This document shows, in pieces, positions 1-8,927 of a DNA stretch of 64,000 nt. A program made the translations under genes and the position numbers. Source of the stretch: [Mycobacterium] nativiensis (GTDB lineage Bacteria > Actinomycetota > Actinomycetes > Mycobacteriales > Mycobacteriaceae); assembly GCF_020172685.1 (NCBI RefSeq), contig NZ_CP083986.1:1402630-1466629 (forward strand). The letters are read 5' to 3'. Position 1 is the stretch's first letter, and every line of letters begins with the position of its first letter. The notes under the pieces were generated by a model. That model ran no database searches. It was given only the letters and a program-made list of their open reading frames with translations, and was not told the origin of the DNA.

Positions 1-2761
1 CGCGCTGGCGATGGCGATGGGCCACGTCATTCTCACCGAGTGCTACGTCAAGAAGCAGGTGCCGTTCTTCACCGACTACGTGCGCCAGTACACCGACCTG
101 CCGTTCCTGATCAAGCTGGAGGAGCGCGACGGGCAGCTGGTGCCGGGCAAGAACCTGACCGCGGCCGATCTGGGCGGGGAGCTTGCGGGAACAGAGAACG
201 CCGCGTTCAAACCGGCCGTGCTGGATGAAGCCACCGACACCGTCGTCGTGCCGAACGGCTCGCTGGGCTTCCGCTGGGGCGATGAGGGCCTGGGCAAGTG
301 GAACCTGGATCTCGGCGAGGTGCGCCCGGCGCTGAGCGTGGTCGGTGCTGCCGGTGTCAACGGCGGCGGCCGCCTGGTGTCGCTGCCCGGATTCGACACC
401 GTCACCGGTGCCGGCACGGTCGTGCAACGCGGCGTTCCGGTCCGCCAGGTCGGAGACCACCTGGTCTGCACGGTTTTCGACTTGATGCTGGCCAACTACT
501 CGGTGGGCCGTTCCGGCCTGCCCGGCGAATGGCCGACCGGCTACGACGACGGCACCGCGGTCAACACCCCGGCCTGGCAGGAGCCGATCACCGGGGTCTC
601 GGCCACCCAGGCGATCCGGATTGCGCGCGAATTCGCCGGCAACGCAGAAGAATCCGGTGGCCGGTCGATGATCATCATGGGCAGCGGCATCTGCCAGTGG
701 TTCCACGGCGACGCCACCTACCGGGCGGTGCTGGCGTTGCTGATGCTGACCGGGTCGATGGGCCGCAACGGCGGCGGCTGGGCACACTACGTCGGGCAGG
801 AGAAGGTGCGTCCGCTGACCGGCTGGGCCACGATGGCCGCGGGCAACGACTGGTCGCGGCCGCCGCGGCAGGTGCCGGGCACCTCGTACTGGTATGCCCA
901 CACCGACCAGTGGCGCTACGACGCCTACGGGGCCGACAAGCTGACCACCCCGCTGGGGCGCGGCCGGTTCGACGGCCGGCACACCATGGACATCCTGGCG
1001 TCGGCCACCGCGATGGGCTGGAGCCCGTTCTACCCGCAGTTCGACCGGTCCAGCCTGGAAGTGGCCGACGAGGCGAGCGCCGCGGGCCGGGACGCGGGGG
1101 AGTACGTCGCCGAGAAGCTCGCGGCCGGCGACCTGAAACTGTCGGTCACCGACCCGGACAACCCGGTGAACTGGCCGCGGGTACTGACAGTGTGGCGGGC
1201 CAACCTGATCGGAGCCTCGGGCAAGGGCGGCGAGTACTTCCTCAAGCACCTGCTGGGCACCGACGCCAGTGTGCTGGGCGAACCGCCTGCCGGAGGAGTG
1301 AAGCCGCAGGATGTGAACTGGTCCAACGACATTCCAGAGGGCAAGCTCGACCTGCTGATGTCGATCGATTTCCGGATGACCTCGACCACGCTGATGTCCG
1401 ACGTGGTGCTGCCCGCGGCGACCTGGTACGAGAAGGCCGACCTGTCCTCGACCGACATGCACCCCTACGTGCACTCGTTCGCCGCAGCGATCGACCCGCC
1501 GTGGGAGACCCGCAGCGACTATGACGCGTTCGGCGCCATTGCCCGCACGTTCAGTGCGCTGGCACGCAAGCACCTCGGGGTCCGCAACGACGTGGTGCTC
1601 ACCGCGATGCAGCACGACACCGCCGACGCGATGGCCTATCCGGATGGCACCGAACGGGATTGGTTGCGCAACGGTGAGACCCCGGTGCCGGGCAAGACCA
1701 TGCCGAAGGTGACGGTGGTCGAGCGCGACTACACCGCGATCCATGACAAGTGGCGGACGCTGGGCCCGCTGGTGGACACGTTGGGGATGACCACCAAGGG
1801 CTACACCGTGTTTCCGCACGAAGAGGTCGAGGAACTGTCTGCCAAGTTCGGCGTGATGACCTCCGGTGTCGCGGCCGGACGCCCGGCGCTGACCACGGCG
1901 ACGCGGATGGCCGACACCGTGCTGGCCCTGTCCGGCACCACCAACGGCCGGCTCGCGGTCGAGGGCTTCCGAGAGCTGGAGAAGCGCACCGGTCAGCGGT
2001 TGGCGCACCTGGCCGAGGGCAGCGAGGAGAAGCGGATCACCTACGCCGACACCCAGGCTCGGCCGGTGCCGGTGATCACCAGCCCGGAATGGTCCGGCAG
2101 CGAGACCGGCGGCCGTCGCTACGCCCCGTTCACGGTGAACATCGAGTGCCTCAAGCCGTTCCACACCCTGACCGGCCGGATGCACTTCTACACCGCGCAC
2201 GACTGGATCGAGGAACTCGGCGAGCACATGCCGGTCTACCGGCCGCCGCTGGACATGGTGCGGCTGTTCGACGCCCCCGAACTCGGTGAGGTCGGCGACG
2301 GAATCGGCATCACCGTGCGGTATCTGACCCCGCACTCGAAGTGGTCGTTCCACTCCACCTACCAGGACAACCTCTACATGCTGTCGCTGTCCCGCGGTGG
2401 GCCGACCATGTGGATGAGCCCGGGCGACGCGGCGAAAATCGGTGTGAAAGACAACGATTGGATCGAGGCGGTGAACGTCAACGGGGTCTTCGTGGGCCGG
2501 GCCATCGTGAGCCAGCGGATGCCCGACGGCGTGGTGTTCGTGTACCACGTCCAGGAGCGCACCGTCGACACCCCGCGCAGCGAGACCACCGGCCAACGCG
2601 GCGGCACCCACAACTCGCTGACCCGGATTCGGGTCAAGCCCAGCCACCTGGCCGGCGGCTACGGCCAGCACGCGTTCGCGTTCAACTACCTGGGGCCGAC
2701 CGGGAATCAGCGCGACGAGGTGACGGTGGTGCGTCGCCGCAGCCAGGACGTGAGGTACTGA
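1..2761 (+). CDS. narG: Respiratory nitrate reductase alpha subunit NarG (5' truncated by window)
   Basis: This is the C-terminal three quarters of the molybdopterin catalytic subunit that reduces nitrate to nitrite on the cytoplasmic face of the membrane. The frame is open from the first bases and runs to TGA at 2759-2761, giving about 919 residues against roughly 1,230 for a full NarG. The N-terminal [4Fe-4S] site and the Mo ligand lie outside the window. Family-typical segments are visible, such as TECYVKKQVPFF near the start and LLMLTGSMGRNGGGWAHYVG around 741-800. narH begins 3 bases downstream, and the narGHJI order with short overlaps confirms the assignment. The ATG at 11 is internal and not the true start. 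Confidence 0.96.
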   Translation, partial: ALAMAMGHVILTECYVKKQVPFFTDYVRQYTDLPFLIKLEERDGQLVPGKNLTAADLGGELAGTENAAFKPAVLDEATDTVVVPNGSLGFRWGDEGLGKWNLDLGEVRPALSVVGAAGVNGGGRLVSLPGFDTVTGAGTVVQRGVPVRQVGDHLVCTVFDLMLANYSVGRSGLPGEWPTGYDDGTAVNTPAWQEPITGVSATQAIRIAREFAGNAEESGGRSMIIMGSGICQWFHGDATYRAVLALLMLTGSMGRNGGGWAHYVGQEKVRPLTGWATMAAGNDWSRPPRQVPGTSYWYAHTDQWRYDAYGADKLTTPLGRGRFDGRHTMDILASATAMGWSPFYPQFDRSSLEVADEASAAGRDAGEYVAEKLAAGDLKLSVTDPDNPVNWPRVLTVWRANLIGASGKGGEYFLKHLLGTDASVLGEPPAGGVKPQDVNWSNDIPEGKLDLLMSIDFRMTSTTLMSDVVLPAATWYEKADLSSTDMHPYVHSFAAAIDPPWETRSDYDAFGAIARTFSALARKHLGVRNDVVLTAMQHDTADAMAYPDGTERDWLRNGETPVPGKTMPKVTVVERDYTAIHDKWRTLGPLVDTLGMTTKGYTVFPHEEVEELSAKFGVMTSGVAAGRPALTTATRMADTVLALSGTTNGRLAVEGFRELEKRTGQRLAHLAEGSEEKRITYADTQARPVPVITSPEWSGSETGGRRYAPFTVNIECLKPFHTLTGRMHFYTAHDWIEELGEHMPVYRPPLDMVRLFDAPELGEVGDGIGITVRYLTPHSKWSFHSTYQDNLYMLSLSRGGPTMWMSPGDAAKIGVKDNDWIEAVNVNGVFVGRAIVSQRMPDGVVFVYHVQERTVDTPRSETTGQRGGTHNSLTRIRVKPSHLAGGYGQHAFAFNYLGPTGNQRDEVTVVRRRSQDVRY

Positions 2762-2764
2762 GAA

Positions 2765-4375
2765 ATGAAGGTAATGGCGCAGATGGCCATGGTGATGAAC
2801 CTGGACAAATGTATCGGGTGCCACACCTGCTCGGTGACCTGCAAGCAGGCCTGGACCAACCGCGAGGGCACCGAGTACGTCTGGTTCAACAACGTCGAAA
2901 CCCGGCCTGGCGGAGGATATCCGCGCACCTACGAAGACCAGAACCGGTGGAAGGGCGGCTGGACGCTGGACAAGAAGGGCCGGCTGCGCCTGCTGGCCGG
3001 CGGCCGGGTCCACAAGCTGCTCAACATCTTTGCCAACCCCAACCTGCCCGGGTTGAAGGATTACTACGAGCCGTGGACCTACGACTACGAGAACCTCACC
3101 TCGGCCCCGCTCGGTGACACCATTCCGGTCGCCGCACCGCGCAGTGCGATCACCGGCGATCCCACCAAGATCGAGTGGGGGCCCAACTGGGACGACAACC
3201 TCGCCGGCTCACCGGAGAACCTGGTCAACGACCCGATCCTGCAGAAGGTCAGCGACCAGGTCAAAACTGAGCTCGAAGAGACCTTCATGTTCTACCTGCC
3301 ACGCATCTGCGAGCACTGCCTGAACCCGTCGTGTGTGGCGTCGTGCCCGACCGGGGCGATCTACAAGCGCGAAGAAGACGGCATCGTGCTCGTCGACCAG
3401 GACCGCTGTCGCGGCTGGCGGCTGTGCGTGTCGGGCTGCCCGTACAAGAAGGTGTACTTCAACCACAAGACCGGCAAGGCCGAGAAGTGCCACTTCTGCT
3501 ACCCGCGTATCGAGGTCGGGTTGCCGACCATCTGCTCGGAGACCTGCGTGGGGCGGCTGCGCTACATCGGGCTGATGCTCTACGACGCCGATGCGGTGCT
3601 GGAGGCGGCGTCGGTGGAGAAGGACACCGACCTGTACGAGGCGCAGCGCGGGGTGTTCCTGGATCCGACCGACCCGGACGTGATCGCCGGGGCGCGCGCC
3701 GAGGGGATCTCCGACGCCTGGATCGAGGCCGCCCAGCGCTCGCCGATCTACGCGCTGATCAACACCTACAAGGTGGCGTTGCCGCTGCACCCGGAGTACC
3801 GGACCATGCCGATGGTCTGGTACGTCCCACCGCTGTCGCCGGTCGTCGACGCGGTCAGCCGGGACGGGCACGACGGTGAAGACCTGGGCAACCTGTTCGG
3901 TGCGCTGGAGGCGCTGCGCATCCCGATGGCCTACCTCGCCGAACTGTTCACCGCCGGTGACACCGGAGTCATCGAAGACGTGCTGCGCCGCCTGGCGGCG
4001 ATGCGCTCCTACATGCGCGACATCAGCCTGGGCCGCGAGACCCAGCCGCACATCCCCGAATCGGTCGGCATGACCGAGGAGGAGATGTACTCGATGTACC
4101 GACTGCTGGCGATCGCGAAATATGAAGAGCGCTATGTGATTCCCACCGCCTACAGTCAGCAGGCGCACGATCTGGAACACATGGGATGCTCGATCACCGG
4201 CGGCCCCAACGGATACGAGGACGACCCGTTCGTCGGCGACGACGACGAGGCGGGCTCGTCGTTCCACATGGTCGAGAACGGTGGAACCGCGCAACGTCCG
4301 CGGGGCCGGACCAACCTGCTCAACTGGGGCGGCGGCGATCGGGCGGTGCCTGAGATGTTTCCGGAGCACACGTGA
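2765..4375 (+). CDS. narH: Nitrate reductase beta subunit NarH (Fe-S electron transfer)
   Basis: This 536-residue subunit passes electrons from the NarI haems to NarG. Four Cys clusters are visible: CIGCHTCSVTC at residues 16-26, a CEHCLNPSCVASC cluster, CRGWRLCVSGC, in which Trp replaces one Cys as in other NarH proteins and marks the [3Fe-4S] site, and CHFCYPRIEVGLPTICSETC. The start ATG at 2765 lies 3 bases after the narG stop. The next residues (MKVMAQMAMVMNLDKC) align with the known NarH N-terminus. The stop overlaps the narJ start as GTGA. Length and motifs are normal for the family. Confidence 0.97.
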   Translation: MKVMAQMAMVMNLDKCIGCHTCSVTCKQAWTNREGTEYVWFNNVETRPGGGYPRTYEDQNRWKGGWTLDKKGRLRLLAGGRVHKLLNIFANPNLPGLKDYYEPWTYDYENLTSAPLGDTIPVAAPRSAITGDPTKIEWGPNWDDNLAGSPENLVNDPILQKVSDQVKTELEETFMFYLPRICEHCLNPSCVASCPTGAIYKREEDGIVLVDQDRCRGWRLCVSGCPYKKVYFNHKTGKAEKCHFCYPRIEVGLPTICSETCVGRLRYIGLMLYDADAVLEAASVEKDTDLYEAQRGVFLDPTDPDVIAGARAEGISDAWIEAAQRSPIYALINTYKVALPLHPEYRTMPMVWYVPPLSPVVDAVSRDGHDGEDLGNLFGALEALRIPMAYLAELFTAGDTGVIEDVLRRLAAMRSYMRDISLGRETQPHIPESVGMTEEEMYSMYRLLAIAKYEERYVIPTAYSQQAHDLEHMGCSITGGPNGYEDDPFVGDDDEAGSSFHMVENGGTAQRPRGRTNLLNWGGGDRAVPEMFPEHT

Positions 4376-5040
4376 AGCGGCTGATCCGTTCGCTGCGGCG
4401 CCAAACCGGCGGGCCGGCCGACCGCGCGGTGTGGCAGGCCGCATCGCTGCTGCTGGCCTACCCGGACGAGCAGCTGTCCGAGCGGCTCGACACCGTCGAA
4501 GCGCTGCTGGACCATGCCGATCCGAAACCGGCCGGCCTGTTGCGCCGCACCGTGGCCGCGCTGCGTGCCCTTGATCCGATGGCCGCTGCCGTCGACTACG
4601 TCGAGACCTTCGACATGCGGCGTCGCTCGACTATGTTTCTGACCTACTGGACCGGCGGGGACACCCGCAACAGGGGGATGCAGATGCTGGCTTTCGCCAC
4701 CGCCTACCGCGAGGCCGGCGCCGAGCCGCCTGCGGGTGAGGCCCCCGATCACCTGCCGGTGGTGCTGGAGTTCGCCGCGCTGGTCGATCCCGAGGCCGGC
4801 CGCCGCCTGCTGGTGGCGCACCGGGTGCCGATCGATGTGCTGCACAAGGCGTTGTCCGATGCGGGATCGCCGTATGCCCACGCCGTCGCCGCGGTGTGCG
4901 AGACACTGCCGTTGGCGACCGACCAGGAGGTGCACGACGTGAGTGAGCTGATGGCGTCCGGCCCGCCCGCCGAAGCCGTCGGGCTGCAACCGTATTCGGC
5001 GACCGTTTCGCTCGGGATGCCGAAGGTGCCGACCCGATGA
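4372..5040 (+). CDS. narJ: Nitrate reductase assembly chaperone NarJ
   Basis: This is a 222-residue cytoplasmic chaperone that is not part of the mature enzyme; the family holds apo-NarGH and assists molybdenum-cofactor insertion before membrane docking. The GTG start at 4372 overlaps the narH stop (GTGA), so translation is coupled. The mostly helical sequence contains the family segment YVETFDMRRRSTMFLTYWT at about residues 74-92. The end of the gene overlaps the narI ATG by 4 bases. Position in narGHJI is strong support. Confidence 0.95.
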   Translation: MKRLIRSLRRQTGGPADRAVWQAASLLLAYPDEQLSERLDTVEALLDHADPKPAGLLRRTVAALRALDPMAAAVDYVETFDMRRRSTMFLTYWTGGDTRNRGMQMLAFATAYREAGAEPPAGEAPDHLPVVLEFAALVDPEAGRRLLVAHRVPIDVLHKALSDAGSPYAHAVAAVCETLPLATDQEVHDVSELMASGPPAEAVGLQPYSATVSLGMPKVPTR

Positions 5041-5780
5041 CAAGTGCCAACAACGCCGCGGAGCTGTGGTGGGACATCGGGCCGTACTTCGTTTTGGCGA
5101 TCGCCGCGGTCGCCACCTGGTGGCGGTACCGCTACGACAAATTCGGCTGGACCACGCGCTCGTCGCAGCTTTATGAGTCCAAGCTGCTGCGGATCGGCAG
5201 CCCGATGTTCCACTTCGGCAGCTTCGTGGTGATCGCCGGACACATCATGGGACTGTTCGTCCCCGAGTCCTGGACCCGGGCAATGGGGATGAGCGACCGC
5301 CTGTACCACCTGCAGGCACTGATACTCGGGCTTCCCGCCGGCATCGCCACCCTGGTCGGCGTCGGCCTGCTGATCTACCGGCGCCGCACCGAGCGGCAGG
5401 TGTTCAAGGCCACCAGCGTCAACGACAAGCTGATGTACGCGGTGCTGGTCTGTGCGTTGGTGGTCGGCATGAGTTGCACGCTGATGGGCACCACGGCCTA
5501 CGGGGAGGCGCACGACTATCGGCAAACCGTCTCGGTCTGGTTCCGGTCGATCTGGATGCTGGATCCGCGCGGTGACCTGATGGTGCAGGCGCCGATCTAC
5601 TTCCAGATACACGTGATGATCGCCCTGGCGCTGTTCGCGCTCTGGCCGTTCACCCGCCTGGTGCACGCGTTCAGTGCGCCGGTCGGATACCTGTTCCGGC
5701 CCTACATCGTCTACCGCAGCCGCGACGTGGCCAAGCGCGGCCAGCCGATGGGCTCCCGACCGCAACGGCGGGGCTGGTGA
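5037..5780 (+). CDS. narI: Nitrate reductase gamma subunit NarI (cytochrome b)
   Basis: This 247-residue membrane subunit oxidises quinol and anchors NarGH. The ATG at 5037 overlaps the narJ stop as ATGA. Five hydrophobic segments are visible, beginning with YFVLAIAAVATWW, and His residues within them, as in FHFGSFVVIAGHIMGL and YFQIHVMIALALFAL, are candidate haem b ligands. The first residues of the mature protein follow the family pattern with a short periplasmic N-terminus. Its stop overlaps the GTG of the next gene by 4 bases, which is unusual for this operon. Confidence 0.95.
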   Translation: MTSANNAAELWWDIGPYFVLAIAAVATWWRYRYDKFGWTTRSSQLYESKLLRIGSPMFHFGSFVVIAGHIMGLFVPESWTRAMGMSDRLYHLQALILGLPAGIATLVGVGLLIYRRRTERQVFKATSVNDKLMYAVLVCALVVGMSCTLMGTTAYGEAHDYRQTVSVWFRSIWMLDPRGDLMVQAPIYFQIHVMIALALFALWPFTRLVHAFSAPVGYLFRPYIVYRSRDVAKRGQPMGSRPQRRGW

Positions 5781-6121
5781 GATTCGCTGCGGCGCTGCTC
5801 GCCGCACTGGCCACCGTCGGCTTCGCCGGTCCCGTGGCTGCCGATCCGAGTGTCGACAATGCCTCCGACGTGGACACCGCGTTCCTGTCGGCCCTGCAGG
5901 CGGCCGGTGTCACCTATCGGCGCGGTGACCAGGCCATCGTCACCGCGAGACTGGTGTGCCAGTTCATCGCTCAAGGTAAGCCGAGCACGGAGGTGCTCGA
6001 GGGACTCAAGGAACGCAACCCCGGCCTGTCGACCGAGCACGGGACGGTGTTCGTGGGGATCGCCGCGCACACGTACTGCCCGGATCAATTGGTGCAGTCC
6101 GGGGCACCGGCAGCGCCGTAG
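5777..6121 (+). CDS. Small exported DUF732-family protein coupled to narI
   Basis: This gene encodes 114 residues. A Sec signal peptide (about residues 1-22, hydrophobic core LLAALATVGFAG, cleavage near AAD) precedes a DUF732-type domain containing FLSALQAAGVTY and a conserved Cys pair (C61 in the VCQFI segment, and a Cys in HTYCPDQL). DUF732 proteins are abundant, small and secreted in mycobacteria, and their function is unknown. The GTG start overlaps the narI TGA (GTGA), so this gene is probably translated with the nitrate reductase operon. In M. tuberculosis narI is followed directly by typA, so this looks like a lineage-specific addition. No catalytic motif is visible. Confidence 0.85.
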   Translation: MRFAAALLAALATVGFAGPVAADPSVDNASDVDTAFLSALQAAGVTYRRGDQAIVTARLVCQFIAQGKPSTEVLEGLKERNPGLSTEHGTVFVGIAAHTYCPDQLVQSGAPAAP

Positions 6122-6141
6122 CCATCGGACGAGGAGCAACC

Positions 6142-6525
6142 ATGAAGGTCGTCATCCCGGCGTGGATGAAGCCGATCTACGACAGCTATCACTACGCGCC
6201 CGCCGTCATCGACGGCGATCATCTGCGCTGCTCGGGCATGATCGGCATCCGCCCCGACCTGAGCGTTCCAGAGGATCTGACCGAGCAGGTCACCCTGGCC
6301 TTCGAGAATCTGTGTGGACTGCTCGCCGAGGTCGGGCTCACCTTCGCCGATGTCACCGAGATGACCACCTATCACGTTGGTCTGTCCGGGCAGATCGACC
6401 GATTCATCGCCGTCAAGGACACCTTCGTGTCCGCCCCGTACCCCGCGTGGACCGCCGTCGGAATCTCCGAACTGGCGATCCCGGGAGCAGCGGTCGAAAT
6501 TCAGATCACCGCACGGTTGAGCTGA
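6142..6525 (+). CDS. Rid-family (YjgF/YER057c) protein
   Basis: This is a 127-residue single-domain protein with the trimeric Rid fold signature, including LAFENLCGLLAEVGLTFADV at residues 52-71 and a C-terminal IPGAAVEIQITARL strand. Archetypal RidA hydrolyses reactive enamines and imines and needs an Arg corresponding to E. coli R105. Here that position, in YPAWTAV, is W103, so imine deaminase activity is doubtful and the protein belongs with an Arg-less Rid subgroup. The ATG is preceded by GAGGAG with good spacing. It lies 20 bases after the DUF732 gene and may be the last gene of the nar transcript. Confidence 0.88.
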   Translation: MKVVIPAWMKPIYDSYHYAPAVIDGDHLRCSGMIGIRPDLSVPEDLTEQVTLAFENLCGLLAEVGLTFADVTEMTTYHVGLSGQIDRFIAVKDTFVSAPYPAWTAVGISELAIPGAAVEIQITARLS

Positions 6526-6563
6526 TCGGTACACACCGGCCCCGCTCGGCATAAAGTAACCGC

Positions 6564-6953
6564 GTGGCCCTGCCTGACGACGTCTACTCCCGGCTGCTCG
6601 CGTTCCGGACGCGACTGCGGCGCTTCGAACGGTGGAGCGCGGATCAGGCGCAGGCCGCCGGGCTCACGCCCGCCCAGCACCAGTTGTTGCTGGCCGTCCG
6701 CGGCCACAGTGACTCGCGGGGGCCGACCGTCGGCGACATCGCGGAATACCTGCTGTTACGGCACCACAGTGCCGGTGAGCTGATCCAGCGGGCCGAAGCC
6801 GCCGGCCTGGTCACCCGGGTCCGCGACAGCGTCGACCAGCGGGTGATCCGGCTGCAGCTCACCGAAACGGCGGCGCAATGCCTGCAATCGCTGACCGAAT
6901 TGCACCTCAAAGAGCTGGAGAGGTTCTCCGCCGAGTCCCCCCTCGGGCTGTGA
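6564..6953 (+). CDS. MarR-family transcriptional regulator
   Basis: This is a 129-residue winged-helix DNA-binding protein. The recognition region spans about residues 30-95, with LTPAQHQLLLAVRGH, TVGDIAEYLLLRHHSAGELI as the helix-turn-helix, and the wing RVRDSVDQRVIRLQLT. The start is GTG at 6564. It sits between the Rid gene and typA, where M. tuberculosis has no gene. Its target is not evident: no strong palindrome was found in the 38 bases upstream. MarR proteins usually respond to phenolic or oxidant ligands, but no ligand residues can be assigned here. Confidence 0.88.
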   Translation: MALPDDVYSRLLAFRTRLRRFERWSADQAQAAGLTPAQHQLLLAVRGHSDSRGPTVGDIAEYLLLRHHSAGELIQRAEAAGLVTRVRDSVDQRVIRLQLTETAAQCLQSLTELHLKELERFSAESPLGL

Positions 6954-7014
6954 CCTTCGTTGCTCTAGGCTTCTCGTTTTCGCGATTGACAGGGTGCGCT
7001 GGCAGAATCGCCCG

Positions 7015-8898
7015 GTGAACTTTCGTAACGTCGCCATCGTCGCGCACGTCGACCACGGCAAGACGACTCTGGTCGACGCCATGCTCCGCCAGTCCGGCGC
7101 CCTGCGGGAACGCGGTGAGGCGCAGGAGCGGGTGATGGACTCCGGTGACCTGGAGCGGGAAAAGGGCATCACGATCCTGGCCAAGAACACGGCCGTGCAT
7201 CGCCACCATGCCGATGGAACCGTCACCGTCATCAACGTGATCGACACCCCGGGCCACGCCGACTTCGGCGGCGAGGTGGAGCGTGCGCTGTCCATGGTCG
7301 ACGGCGTGGTGCTGCTGGTCGACGCCTCCGAGGGCCCGCTGCCGCAGACCCGGTTCGTGCTGCGCAAGGCGCTGGCGGCACACCTGCCGGTGATCCTGGT
7401 GGTCAACAAGACCGACCGGCCCGACGCCCGCATCGCCGAGGTGGTCGAGGCCAGCCACGATCTGCTGCTCGATGTGGCAAGCGACCTTGACGGCGAAGCT
7501 CAGGCCGCCGCCGAGCACGCCCTGGGGCTGCCGACGCTCTACGCGTCCGGCCGTGCCGGGGTGGCCAGCACCACCGAGCCCGCCGACGGCTCTGTCCCCG
7601 AAGGCGACAACCTCGACCCGCTCTTCGACGTGCTGCTCGAGCACGTGCCGCCGCCCTCGGGCGACCCCGAGGCTCCGCTGCAGGCGTTGGTCACCAACCT
7701 CGATGCCTCGCCGTTCCTGGGCCGGCTCGCCCTGATCCGGATCTACAACGGCAGCATCCGCAAGGGGCAGCAGGTCGCCTGGATGCGTGAGGTCGACGGC
7801 GAACCGGTGACCACCACCGCCAAGATCACCGAGCTGCTGGTCACTGAGGGGGTCGAACGCAACCCGACCGAGGAGGCCTCCGCCGGTGACATCGTCGCCG
7901 TCGCCGGCATCAGCGACATTATGATCGGTGACACCCTGGCCGACACGGCCACCCCGGTCGCCCTGCCGCGCATCACCGTCGACGAACCGGCGATCTCGGT
8001 GACGATCGGCACCAACTCCTCGCCGCTGGCGGGCAAGGTCTCCGGCCACAAGCTGACCGCGCGGATGGTCAAGACACGCCTGGACACCGAGCTGATCGGC
8101 AATGTCTCGGTGCGGGTGGTCGACATCGGCCGTCCCGACGCCTGGGAGGTGCAGGGCCGTGGCGAACTGGCGCTGGCCATCCTCGTCGAGCAGATGCGTC
8201 GGGAGGGCTTCGAGCTGACCGTCGGAAAGCCGCAGGTGGTGACGCGCAAGGTTGACGGCAAGGTGCACGAGCCGTTCGAGCACCTCACTGTCGACTGTCC
8301 CGAGGAGTACGTCGGCGCCATCACCCAGCTCGCCGCCGGGCGCAAGGGCCGGATGACCGAGATGGCCAACCACACCACCGGCTGGGTGCGGATGGAGTTC
8401 ATCATCCCCAGCCGCGGCCTGATCGGCTGGCGCACCGACTTCCTCACCGAGACCCGCGGCACCGGTATCGCCAACGCGGTGTTCGAGGGCTACCAGCCGT
8501 GGGCCGGTGAGATCCGCGCCCGGCACACCGGCTCGCTGGTGAGCGACCGGGCCGGATCCATCACGCCGTTCGCGCTGATCCAGCTGGCCGATCGAGGACA
8601 GTTCTTCGTCGAGCCCGGCCAGGACACCTACCAGGGCATGGTGGTCGGGATCAACCCGCGCGCCGAGGACCTCGACATCAATGTCACCAAGGAGAAGAAG
8701 CTGACCAACATGCGGTCGTCGACGGCCGATGTGATGGAGACGCTGGCCCGTCCGATCGAACTCGATCTGGAGCAGGCGATGGAGTTCTGCGCGGTCGACG
8801 AGTGCGTCGAGGTCACCCCCGAGGTGGTGCGGGTGCGCAAGGTCGAGCTCGATTCGACGCTGCGGGCCCGCAGCCGGTCCCGGGCCAAGAACCTCTAG
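7015..8898 (+). CDS. typA: Ribosome-associated translational GTPase TypA/BipA
   Basis: This is a 627-residue translation-factor GTPase related to EF-G that acts on the ribosome under stress. The GTG start at 7015 gives the family N-terminus [20 protein letters not shown], which contains the G1 P-loop. [12 protein letters not shown] (G3) and NKTDRPDAR (G4) follow, then domain II and the C-terminal domain with the typical [17 protein letters not shown] segment. An in-frame start at 6994 would only add seven residues that do not match the family. It is followed 29 bases later by lpqW, the same order as Rv1165-Rv1166. Confidence 0.97.
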   Translation: MNFRNVAIVAHVDHGKTTLVDAMLRQSGALRERGEAQERVMDSGDLEREKGITILAKNTAVHRHHADGTVTVINVIDTPGHADFGGEVERALSMVDGVVLLVDASEGPLPQTRFVLRKALAAHLPVILVVNKTDRPDARIAEVVEASHDLLLDVASDLDGEAQAAAEHALGLPTLYASGRAGVASTTEPADGSVPEGDNLDPLFDVLLEHVPPPSGDPEAPLQALVTNLDASPFLGRLALIRIYNGSIRKGQQVAWMREVDGEPVTTTAKITELLVTEGVERNPTEEASAGDIVAVAGISDIMIGDTLADTATPVALPRITVDEPAISVTIGTNSSPLAGKVSGHKLTARMVKTRLDTELIGNVSVRVVDIGRPDAWEVQGRGELALAILVEQMRREGFELTVGKPQVVTRKVDGKVHEPFEHLTVDCPEEYVGAITQLAAGRKGRMTEMANHTTGWVRMEFIIPSRGLIGWRTDFLTETRGTGIANAVFEGYQPWAGEIRARHTGSLVSDRAGSITPFALIQLADRGQFFVEPGQDTYQGMVVGINPRAEDLDINVTKEKKLTNMRSSTADVMETLARPIELDLEQAMEFCAVDECVEVTPEVVRVRKVELDSTLRARSRSRAKNL

Positions 8899-8927
8899 AC
8901 CCGGGCCCGCCGGATACCCTGGTCCCC

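Noticed and set aside
6517..6557. Promoter TTGAGC/TAAAGT for the MarR gene
   Set aside because: The spacer of 29 bases is too long for a sigma-A-type promoter.
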